Shown piece by piece: positions 8,714 to 16,724 of a DNA stretch of 32,153 nt (its first letter is position 1; each line of letters starts with the position of its first letter). Origin of the DNA: Clostridiales bacterium (GTDB lineage: Bacteria > Bacillota > Clostridia > Lachnospirales > CAG-274); NCBI GenBank assembly GCA_018371275.1, contig JAHALF010000017.1, positions 1 through 32,153 of the forward strand, in the 5' to 3' direction. The translations under genes and the position numbers were made by a program. The notes under the pieces were generated by a model. The model saw only the letters and a program-made list of their open reading frames with translations. It made no database searches and was not told where the DNA came from.

Positions 8714-10537
8714 ATGAGAAAAGAAAATAGCAAATTTAATACAAAATTTATATCAGAAGCAGGGAGTGAATTAAAAAATAGTGATTACTTTGCTTTTGTA
8801 GAGTTAGATAAATATGCGTGTTATGTAATAGCAGATGGAATAGGAAATATGGCTAATATAAATGGAGCTAAACTTGCTATACAAAGTGTTATTTTAAAAT
8901 TTCAAGAAAACCCATCAATAAGTAAAAGTGCAATAAAATCTTACTTAAAGGAGGCAAATAAAGAGCTTTTAAAGGCAGATAGTAAATTTAAACTAAAATC
9001 ATCAATAACAGTAGTTGTAAGTAATTATGAAAAATTAAGATATGGACATTTAGGAAATACAAGATTTAGATTATATCGAGGGGGCTTATTAAAACAAGAA
9101 AGTGTGGATATGTCATTAGCAAATGATATAGTAAAAGAAGATAATCTTTCAAAAGATTTAATAGGACAACACGAAGAAAGAAATAATTTATATTCATATT
9201 TGGGAAAAGACAAAAATTTTAAGCCATTTATATCTAAAAAAATAAAACTTATGGATAGTGATATAATAGCATTATACACAAGAGGAATATGGGAAAATTT
9301 GGACCAAAGTGAAATAAATGAAGTCTTTGAAGAAGCTACAAATGATACAGAAGAAGTTCTTAACAATATAGAGGATTTAATATTATCAAAACAACCAAAA
9401 CAGCTAGAAAACTATACATTTGTAGTAATATTTGCTGATAAAATATTTAAAGATCCCGAAAGAAAACGAAAAGTTAAAAAAATTATAAAAATAAGTATAA
9501 TAATAGCTATATTATTAATTGTAATAAGTTTAATATTTTATATTCTTTATAGAGTAAGAGTAAGACGAATAGAAACATTAAACTTAACATATCAAAACAC
9601 TATAGAATACATACAAGATAATAATTACATAAGAGCAAAAGAAGAATGTAATAAAGCAATAGAAGTGGCTAATAAGTTGAAATATAAAGAAAAAATAAAA
9701 GATTTAAACAATTATTTAAAATTAATAGAAACAACAATACTTGCAGATGAGGCTTTAAAAGCTAGAAACTATAAAGAGGCACAAAAAAATTATACAACTG
9801 CAAAAGATAGAGCTAGATATGCAGATAATGTAAATGAAGAATATGTAGATGAAAAGTTAGAAGAAACAAAAGATTACTTAAATGTATATGATTACTTAAA
9901 TTTAGGAGATAAGTTAAAAGAGATGGGGGATTATGAAGGGGCAGAAAAAAAATATTTAGAATCTAAAAATATAGCAAGTAATATATATTTTGATGAAGGA
10001 AAAGAAAAAGCAATACAATCACTTGAAAAACTATATGAGGATTGGGGAAAAGCAAAAGAAGAAACAGATAAAGAAAAAAAAGATAAAGCAGAGAAAGAAA
10101 TAACAGCTTTAGAAATAGTAAAACAAGGAGATGAAAGCTTTAGAAATGGAGATTATGAAGGGGCAAGGCTTTATTATACAAATGCAATAGAAAAATATAA
10201 AGAAATGGAAGATTTAGCACAAATTGAAATTTTAAATAGTAAATTATCCTCCATAGATGAAAAAATAGTAGAAAATGGGAAAAAAATACAGATAGCAGAA
10301 GAACACGAAAGAATGGCAATAGATTTAAAAGCAGAGAAAAATCTAATAGATGCAAAAAAGCAATATTTATTTGCAAAAAAAATATATACGGAACTAAAAA
10401 AAGATGATAAAGTTAAAGAAATAGATTCATTAATAGAATTGTTAGATTTGGAAATAGAAGAAAATAAAAACCTAGAAGAACAATCAACTGAAGAATTAAC
10501 TTCTGAAACATCTGAAAGTACAAGTGAACAAAAATAG
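8714..10537 (+). CDS. Membrane PP2C-like pseudophosphatase with C-terminal TPR-like repeats
   Basis: ATG 8714 is preferred to ATG 8702 because the GATGAGG containing the first ATG is the ribosome binding site, 6 bases before 8714. Residues 1-~245 have PP2C layout (VIADGIGN, a GHLGNTRFRLYRGG strand). However, the C-terminal metal-binding SDG is TRG (YTRGIWENL) and the DN motif is EN (ENYTF), so two coordinating aspartates are gone and catalysis is doubtful. A membrane helix follows at about 259-279. The last ~320 residues hold repeated helix pairs of TPR type (ALKARNYKEAQKNY, GDKLKEMGDYEGAEKKY, GDESFRNGDYEGARLYY) and an acidic Ser/Thr tail. It may be a scaffold or a phosphopeptide sensor paired with the active enzyme upstream. 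Confidence 0.82.
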   Translation: MRKENSKFNTKFISEAGSELKNSDYFAFVELDKYACYVIADGIGNMANINGAKLAIQSVILKFQENPSISKSAIKSYLKEANKELLKADSKFKLKSSITVVVSNYEKLRYGHLGNTRFRLYRGGLLKQESVDMSLANDIVKEDNLSKDLIGQHEERNNLYSYLGKDKNFKPFISKKIKLMDSDIIALYTRGIWENLDQSEINEVFEEATNDTEEVLNNIEDLILSKQPKQLENYTFVVIFADKIFKDPERKRKVKKIIKISIIIAILLIVISLIFYILYRVRVRRIETLNLTYQNTIEYIQDNNYIRAKEECNKAIEVANKLKYKEKIKDLNNYLKLIETTILADEALKARNYKEAQKNYTTAKDRARYADNVNEEYVDEKLEETKDYLNVYDYLNLGDKLKEMGDYEGAEKKYLESKNIASNIYFDEGKEKAIQSLEKLYEDWGKAKEETDKEKKDKAEKEITALEIVKQGDESFRNGDYEGARLYYTNAIEKYKEMEDLAQIEILNSKLSSIDEKIVENGKKIQIAEEHERMAIDLKAEKNLIDAKKQYLFAKKIYTELKKDDKVKEIDSLIELLDLEIEENKNLEEQSTEELTSETSESTSEQK

Positions 10538-10588
10538 GAGATAAAATATATAAAAATATAGGAGAAGCAAATTTATAAAGACAAAATT

Positions 10589-11980
10589 ATGGAAGAAGAT
10601 TATAAAAAACATATAAAACACCCAAGCTTTAGAAGTATAATAGAGTATGACTTTAATTTTGAAGAATATATGGAAAAAAGGCTTAAAGATATAAAAGATA
10701 TAGAAGAAAGAAAATTTACAGATAAATATATAAGAGATATATTCTCAAAAGTGATAGAATCTACAGAGAGAAAATATGAAATGTTAGAAAAAAGTATATA
10801 TGATGAGTTTAAATTGTTAGATGAAAAATATGGGATAAATATGACATTAACTAAAAAAGAAGATTTTTCATATACAAATGATACTTTATTTCCAATATGT
10901 ACAGAGGATTTAGCAGAAAATATAGTTACATTAAATGATGCTATTAATAATAAAAAATATATTAAAACTGTATTTTTTGAAGGTACAGAGAAAAATATGC
11001 AAAATTTTAAAAATAAAATAGTTGAAGGTAAGCTATATATTAAAGGTAAAGAATATAATTGTAAATTTAAAATAATAAGAGCAAAACGATATTTTGAGAA
11101 AATATCAAATTTATATGAACTTTTTAATTATAACTATATAATTTGGACAACGATAAATATGTCTTTTGTAGATAGGCTATATGATATATATTTAGAAGAA
11201 TTAGAACAAGACGAAAATATAGATTTAGAAAAAGGTATCATAGAAAGTATAAATGTAAATTTTAATAAGTTAAAATTAGATACATTTACAATTATAAAAG
11301 AAGATTTAATCCCTATATGGAATGTAGAAGAAATAAAGCTAAATAGTTCTGAATTTATGAAACCTTTTATAGACGAAAAATATTATGAGCATAATATAGA
11401 GTTAAAAGATTATGGGATAGAAAATGGGTATTTATTAGGAATAAATGATGATATACTTTCATTAAAATTAGAAGAAGATAAAATAATAGTAAAGTCTAAC
11501 GTGGAAACATTTGAAAATTGGATAGCATATAAAATAATAAATAAAGAACCAATAAAAAGTATAGGTTATGACTATGATATGTTAAACAACAAAAAGAAAG
11601 AAAACTTTTCAAGAAGATATTTAAGTAATAATAAAATAACTTTAAAAACAGAGTTTGATTATATACGAAAAATAAATGAATTATTTATTGAAAAATATAT
11701 AGAGTATGCTGGATATGAAATATTATCGAGCGAATATAATAACAAATTTGAAATATACGAAAATGATATGAATTTCTTTGAAAAAGAAAATATATTTGCA
11801 TATGATGATAGAAAAATATTATTGTTTAAATTTAAAATATTAGATGAAAAATGTTTTTTTACAGATTCAATAATAAGATTTGTAATATCACAAATACAAT
11901 TAGAAGAAAGTGATTATAAATGTATAGGTGTTTCTTCTGAATATGAAGTTCCAAAAATAATAAAAGAAGAAGTATATTAG
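10589..11980 (+). CDS. Unrecognised 463-residue cytoplasmic protein, baseplate candidate
   Basis: No known domain was recognised. It is a charged, helix-then-strand protein without signal or membrane segment. Relatives in clostridial clusters of this type are, as I remember, labelled 'normocyte-binding protein', which tells nothing about function. The start is uncertain. ATG 10589 has no close ribosome binding site, whereas AGGAG at 10560 is well spaced for an in-frame ATT at 10571, which would add six residues. Position between control genes and the Hsp70-like gene, and size close to T6SS baseplate subunits, suggest a structural or baseplate role. This is inference only. Confidence 0.6.
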   Translation: MEEDYKKHIKHPSFRSIIEYDFNFEEYMEKRLKDIKDIEERKFTDKYIRDIFSKVIESTERKYEMLEKSIYDEFKLLDEKYGINMTLTKKEDFSYTNDTLFPICTEDLAENIVTLNDAINNKKYIKTVFFEGTEKNMQNFKNKIVEGKLYIKGKEYNCKFKIIRAKRYFEKISNLYELFNYNYIIWTTINMSFVDRLYDIYLEELEQDENIDLEKGIIESINVNFNKLKLDTFTIIKEDLIPIWNVEEIKLNSSEFMKPFIDEKYYEHNIELKDYGIENGYLLGINDDILSLKLEEDKIIVKSNVETFENWIAYKIINKEPIKSIGYDYDMLNNKKKENFSRRYLSNNKITLKTEFDYIRKINELFIEKYIEYAGYEILSSEYNNKFEIYENDMNFFEKENIFAYDDRKILLFKFKILDEKCFFTDSIIRFVISQIQLEESDYKCIGVSSEYEVPKIIKEEVY

Positions 11981-11988
11981 GAGTATTT

Positions 11989-12681
11989 ATGAATTATGTA
12001 TGGGAAGTAGCTATAAAAGCAGATAAAAGCAATATAAAAAGGGAAAACTTAAAATATAAACCAACAAGATATGGAAGTCCATATATGGAAGTAGCTTTTG
12101 AAAATATAAATGCAAGACAAATAGAAGAACATATAATAGAAGTAAATCCACTTTATAGATTTCAAAATGTATTTATGGAATTATTTGATATAAATTTACA
12201 CAAATATAAAGATATGAGGGAATACTTTTTTGATATATTTATGCAATATATGATACAGTTAGATTTAAGACAAGGATATAGTAAAAAAGAGTATTATTAT
12301 AAATTTATATTAAAAGAAATATTAAATAAATTGTATAGTAATCAAAACATAGAGGCAATAAAATGTTTTAATAAGGAAGAAGTATATTTAATATTTTGTT
12401 TTGCAATAAGGTTATATAACTGTGGAAGCTCTGTGTTTTTATTTAAGCAAATAATGAGGATGTTATATAAAAAATCAATAGTATATGCAAGCAATGACTA
12501 TGTAGATGAATATTTAATATATATAGGAAAAAAAGAAACAGAACAAGAAATAAAAAAGATAAATTTTATAGTAGGTATGTTTTTACCTATAAATTTTAAA
12601 ATACATTTATTTTGGGAAAATCATTTTGGAATAATAGATGTAGAGGAGACAATGAAAATAGATGAAATAGCATTATTTTAG
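11989..12681 (+). CDS. Unrecognised 230-residue protein, baseplate candidate
   Basis: ATG 11989 follows AGGAG, 8 bases after the previous stop, so the two are translationally coupled. It has no membrane helix. The segment HIIEVNPLYRFQNVFMELFD and the following helical core (YFFDIFMQYMIQLDLRQGYS) look like a folded structural protein. The end, FLPINFKIHLFWENHFG, loosely resembles the closing strands of baseplate wedge proteins. Nothing catalytic is seen. The function assignment rests on its place in the cluster. Confidence 0.6.
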   Translation: MNYVWEVAIKADKSNIKRENLKYKPTRYGSPYMEVAFENINARQIEEHIIEVNPLYRFQNVFMELFDINLHKYKDMREYFFDIFMQYMIQLDLRQGYSKKEYYYKFILKEILNKLYSNQNIEAIKCFNKEEVYLIFCFAIRLYNCGSSVFLFKQIMRMLYKKSIVYASNDYVDEYLIYIGKKETEQEIKKINFIVGMFLPINFKIHLFWENHFGIIDVEETMKIDEIALF

Positions 12682-12702
12682 AAAAAAGAAAGGTAAAAAA
12701 AT

Positions 12703-15291
12703 ATGGGTAAAGGTTATATATTTAATCCAAGTAGTGAAAAAAAAGAGCTAAATAGATATTATAAAGATGATTTGGAATTAATGACATTGTATAAACTAAG
12801 AGAAATATGTAGAAAAGAACAAATAATAAGTGGAATAATAAACCCTATGGACAAAGAAGAATTAATAAGGATTATTTTAAGATATAGGGGGGGTTATGAG
12901 GGGCTACTTATAAAAAATGAAGATAGTGAAGGTAAAAAAAGACTTGAAAAATTAATAAAAAATACAAAAAATTTTTATGAAAACAATTTATTAAATTATA
13001 ATTCTAAAATAATAGTATATGAAAATTTAGCTACAAAGTTTTATGATAATATAACCTTAAAATATAATGAAGCATTTATAAATACAAATGCAATAGTAAT
13101 AAGTAATAATAAAGTTTGTGGAATATTTAATGTGGAGAAAAAAGGAGAAAATAAAGACAAGCTATATTTAACTAAAGTTAGCAAAGTACAATGTATTGAA
13201 AGCGAAACTAAAGATTACAAAATACTTTTTATGGAAAAAGAAACATCGGAAAAAGTATTTAAAGTGTATAATGGGGATATAGGAATAAATATTCAGGTTA
13301 AATTTTATTGTATGCCATTACTTAGCTTTGAAGTAAGAAAACCACTAAAATTAAGTATGCCACTAGCAATAGATTTTGGAACAGTAAATACAACAATAGG
13401 GGTATATTTAGATGAAAATTATTTTGAACAAAGAGAATGTAGTTTAAACAAAAATGATGTAAATTATGTAACTTTTTATGATATACAAAACAATTATAAG
13501 GAAATGCCAGTAATACCGAGTGTAATAGCAATAAATAAAATAGAAGATGGGCAAGTTAATTATTTATTTGGTTATGAAGCAGAAAAATTATCAAATGTAA
13601 GTTATATAGATGAAAGTTTTTGTATATTTTATGATATAAAAAGATGGATATCTGACTATGAAAAAGAAGAAGAAATATATGATAAAACAGGAAAACGCTC
13701 CTTTGTAAAAAGAAAGGATATGATAAAGGCCTATTTTGATTATTTATTAGAAGAGGCTAAAAATTATTTTAAAATAGAAATAGAAGAAATACATATGTCA
13801 AGTCCTGTAAAACAAAAGTTTTTATTTAATAGGTTGTTTAAAGAATTATTTGAGGAAAAAGTATTATCACCAGAAGAAAGTATAGATGAAGGTATGGCAG
13901 TATTATATAGTATTATTTCTGATATGATAAAGCAAAACAAATATGAACAGGACAAATATTATAATGCCTTAATAATAGACTGTGGTGGGGGTACAACCGA
14001 TGTATGTAGCTGTGAATTTAATATTGAAGATAGCAAAGTATCATACGGAATAAAAATAAAAACAGCATATGAAAATGGAGATACGGATTTTGGGGGAAAC
14101 AATTTAACATATAGAATAATGCAAATATTAAAAATATGTATAGTAAATACTTTAAACAGTGAAATATGTATGAAATTTAAAAATATTTTAAATAGTTTTG
14201 ATTTAGATACATTTAGATTTATAGATAATAATGGTGTTAAAAAATTTTATGAATTAATAGAAAAAGAGTATGAAAAAGCAGAAACTTTATTACCAACAAA
14301 GTTTAAAAACTTTGAAAACTTAAGTAAGGAAGAATATTATAAAGCAAGACATAACTTTTATTATCTATATACAACAGCAGAGAGATTAAAAAAATTATTT
14401 TATAGTAAATTGGGAACGCTTAAAGTATTATTAAGTTGTAATGAAAATGAGAAGGTAGATGAAAATACAGAAATTTTAGTGTTAGAAAAATGGAGATTAT
14501 CTCAAAGTACAGGAAAAGGACTTGAAATAATAAAAGAAATACCTAATATAATGTTTAATATATTTGATATAGAGGTAATATTAAAGGCAGATGTATACAA
14601 TATAATAAGCAAATTTATGAATAATACATTATTACAAAATAAATTTGAGGTAATAAAATTAACAGGACAATCTTGTAAAATAGAATTATTTAGAGATAGT
14701 TTAAAAGAATTTATACCTGGTAGATTTATACAGTTTAAAAGGATTGATAAAGATATAAGTAATAACTTTGACTTAAAAATGACTTGTATAGATGGTTGTA
14801 TAAAATATTTGTATGATAAAAGACACGGGTTTGCAAAAGTTGAGCTTGAAACAAAAGTGCCAGCTTTGCCATATCAAATAGTAGGATATACTCATAAAAA
14901 TACAGAAGTAGAACTAATAAAAGCATTTGATATAAAAGGAGAGGTAAGAAGTTTATCAAGAAATATAACAGATTTAACATTAAAATTATATTTAAAAGAT
15001 GTAGAAAATAATGAAAAATATAGTTATACAATACCATTTAAAAAACAAGATTTTAAATATATAGAAAAAGAACAAATATTAAATGTAACAAATGGAAAAA
15101 TAAGACAAAGTTTAACAGATGATATAGTAGAATATGAAGTTAGATTTTTTGTGTGGAGTGAACCAGAAAATATAGCATTTAAAGTAGTGCCTATATATAG
15201 AGAAAATGAAAACTTATATATAGGTGTTGAAAAATTTGTAAACTACGAAAATGAAAGTTGGATAAATAACTTTTTTGATGGTTTAAAATAA
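12703..15291 (+). CDS. Hsp70/actin-fold ATPase with N-terminal SAP-like region and C-terminal beta extension
   Basis: At 862 residues it is much longer than DnaK (~610). The N-terminal ~60 residues carry a SAP-like two-helix segment (LYKLREICRKEQIISG...DKEELIRIILRYRGG). The ATPase core begins near residue 219: phosphate-1 loop AIDFGTVNTTIGVYL (~224), phosphate-2 loop IIDCGGGTTDV (~426) and an adenosine motif LTGQSCKIELFRD (~654). The DnaK peptide-binding beta sandwich is replaced by ~150 residues of other beta structure. The J-protein upstream should stimulate its ATPase, so a dedicated assembly or recycling motor for the injection machine is plausible (inference). Similar Hsp70-like genes in general chaperone operons come with grpE, which is absent here. 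Confidence 0.85.
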   Translation: MGKGYIFNPSSEKKELNRYYKDDLELMTLYKLREICRKEQIISGIINPMDKEELIRIILRYRGGYEGLLIKNEDSEGKKRLEKLIKNTKNFYENNLLNYNSKIIVYENLATKFYDNITLKYNEAFINTNAIVISNNKVCGIFNVEKKGENKDKLYLTKVSKVQCIESETKDYKILFMEKETSEKVFKVYNGDIGINIQVKFYCMPLLSFEVRKPLKLSMPLAIDFGTVNTTIGVYLDENYFEQRECSLNKNDVNYVTFYDIQNNYKEMPVIPSVIAINKIEDGQVNYLFGYEAEKLSNVSYIDESFCIFYDIKRWISDYEKEEEIYDKTGKRSFVKRKDMIKAYFDYLLEEAKNYFKIEIEEIHMSSPVKQKFLFNRLFKELFEEKVLSPEESIDEGMAVLYSIISDMIKQNKYEQDKYYNALIIDCGGGTTDVCSCEFNIEDSKVSYGIKIKTAYENGDTDFGGNNLTYRIMQILKICIVNTLNSEICMKFKNILNSFDLDTFRFIDNNGVKKFYELIEKEYEKAETLLPTKFKNFENLSKEEYYKARHNFYYLYTTAERLKKLFYSKLGTLKVLLSCNENEKVDENTEILVLEKWRLSQSTGKGLEIIKEIPNIMFNIFDIEVILKADVYNIISKFMNNTLLQNKFEVIKLTGQSCKIELFRDSLKEFIPGRFIQFKRIDKDISNNFDLKMTCIDGCIKYLYDKRHGFAKVELETKVPALPYQIVGYTHKNTEVELIKAFDIKGEVRSLSRNITDLTLKLYLKDVENNEKYSYTIPFKKQDFKYIEKEQILNVTNGKIRQSLTDDIVEYEVRFFVWSEPENIAFKVVPIYRENENLYIGVEKFVNYENESWINNFFDGLK

Positions 15292-15319
15292 TAAAAATAA
15301 ATAGCAAAGGGGTGATAAA

Positions 15320-16093
15320 ATGGAATTTTTATATCCTAATTTTGAAAGACATAGTATACTAAAAAAAGAATTATTAAATTCTGTTAGAGATTATAGTATA
15401 GAATATTTAAAAGTAAAATATGAAAAATATACAAAAGGTATAATAACAGGATTTGAAATAAAAGTAATAGAGGATAAATATATAGAAATATCAAAGGGAA
15501 TAGCAAAGTTTGAAGATTTTATATATATAGCAGATAAAAATGCAAAAATAAAATATAGTGAAACAAATAAATTTAAAAGCTTAAAAATAGTATTAGAAAA
15601 AGATACAAGGATAAGAGATTATGATAGATACAAATTAAGCTATAAATTAGATGAAAATTTACAATTAAATGAAAATGAAATTGAAATATGTAGATTTAAA
15701 CTAATGGAAGGGTTTGACTTAAGGGATAAACATAAAAGTTTTGAAGATATAGAAACAGAATTTGATACAATAAACTATGTAAATTCAACTTGGGCAGGGA
15801 AAAAAAGAGAAAGTATAAATCCATATATAACAAAAAGATTTGGAAAAGAAGCAATGGAAAGTAATCTAGAAAATATGGAAGATATAGTGTTTTGCTATAT
15901 GTGTATCAATGAGGAAAATCCATTAAATATAGAATTGATAGAGCAATATATAAAAAATAGGCAAAATATAAAAAAAGAGGTGTTAACAAAAGAAGAAATA
16001 TATAAATATTTATCAACAACATTAAATGATATAAAAAATAAAAGAGTTAATAAGGAAAGTTATTTTGAAGAAAATAAAATATTGTTATTGTGA
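15320..16093 (+). CDS. Unrecognised 257-residue protein, TssK- or baseplate-like candidate
   Basis: AAAGGGGTG precedes ATG 15320. The N-terminus, MEFLYPNFERHSILKKELL, faintly recalls the LxPQHFQxxDR opening of TssK. The next part (GIITGFEIKVIEDKYIEISKGIAKF) matches the 'G-x-V-x-G-ahh-x-g-x-A' beta pattern seen in many phage and injection-system baseplate proteins that bind receptors or membrane complexes. No membrane segment is present. It is the last gene before the cluster terminator and one of the few here ending in TGA. The family was not confirmed. Confidence 0.6.
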   Translation: MEFLYPNFERHSILKKELLNSVRDYSIEYLKVKYEKYTKGIITGFEIKVIEDKYIEISKGIAKFEDFIYIADKNAKIKYSETNKFKSLKIVLEKDTRIRDYDRYKLSYKLDENLQLNENEIEICRFKLMEGFDLRDKHKSFEDIETEFDTINYVNSTWAGKKRESINPYITKRFGKEAMESNLENMEDIVFCYMCINEENPLNIELIEQYIKNRQNIKKEVLTKEEIYKYLSTTLNDIKNKRVNKESYFEENKILLL

Positions 16094-16128
16094 AAAAAAG
16101 GCAGAATGTTAAGTGTTCTGCTTTTTTA
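16094..16128 (+). terminator. Rho-independent terminator closing the injection cluster
   Basis: GCAGAA (16101-16106) pairs with TTCTGC (16116-16121), flanked by an A-run and a T-run. It starts at the stop codon of the 257-residue protein and isolates the cluster from the recombinase genes. Confidence 0.85.
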
Positions 16129-16135
16129 TTACTAA

Positions 16136-16279
16136 AAAATTTATGAAATAACTTTTAATAATATACAAAAAATAATGTTATTAGATACAAGAATAACATT
16201 TAATAATGAGAAAGTGTATGTTTTAAGTAGTTTATTATATTGTGAAAAATGTGATGCAAATTTTAATAATGAAAAATAA
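16136..16279 (+). pseudogene. Fragment of a large serine recombinase (zinc-ribbon region)
   Basis: This frame reads ITFNNIQKIMLLDTRITFNN then EKVYVLSSLLYCEKC, ending in TAA. It aligns with residues ~295-335 of the intact recombinase at 16725 (QTFKIVQSLMLSDTR, NNEKVSLFSGILYCANC). Both catalytic and C-terminal parts are missing, so it is debris of a fourth recombinase. It lies between the cluster terminator and the active recombinase operon. No other coding sequence is evident up to 16428. Confidence 0.7.
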
Positions 16280-16428
16280 AAGAACTAAAATTAACAGAAG
16301 ATTTATAGTTATAAATGATAGTTATGAAAATATTTAAAATAAATTTAAAAAATATAATAAATGAAATATATTTTAGAATAATTATAATAACAACTAAATA
16401 TATTAAATTAAAAAAGGAGAAAAAATTT

Positions 16429-16713
16429 ATGGAAAATAAATTTAATATATCTAAAGAGGAATTAGAAAATTATAAAAATATAGACTTTAATAAATTAAAA
16501 AATATGGATATAATGAATATAAAATTAGAAGATTTACAGGATATTAATGATGTGCAAATAGATGATAGCTTACCATATGAATTAAAAATTTTAAAATTTA
16601 TACAACAAATAAAAAACCCATATTTTTTTAAAGTAGGTAATGTTATAGTAAATAGTACTTATAATGAGCCTAAAGAAAATATTTACATTGAAGACTGTTT
16701 AAATATTAACTAG
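16429..16713 (+). CDS. Small recombinase-associated protein (DUF6870-like)
   Basis: ATG 16429 after AAAGGAG gives 94 residues; the longer frame from 16315 has no binding site. Landmarks are the opening EELENYKNIDFNKLKNMDI, the core DDSLPYELKILKFIQQIKNP, and the end NIYIEDCLNIN. I recall this pattern as the DUF6870 family, which often sits just before large serine recombinases in Firmicute mobile elements. Its role is unknown. An accessory or directionality factor is plausible by position, 11 bases before the first recombinase. Confidence 0.6.
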   Translation: MENKFNISKEELENYKNIDFNKLKNMDIMNIKLEDLQDINDVQIDDSLPYELKILKFIQQIKNPYFFKVGNVIVNSTYNEPKENIYIEDCLNIN

Positions 16714-16724
16714 GAGTGTTATAA

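Noticed and set aside
16280..16428. Sigma-E or sigma-K promoter for the recombinase operon
   Set aside because: Looked for because of the excision hypothesis. Only AT-rich TATAAT-like boxes without good -35 partners were found, so no promoter is claimed.
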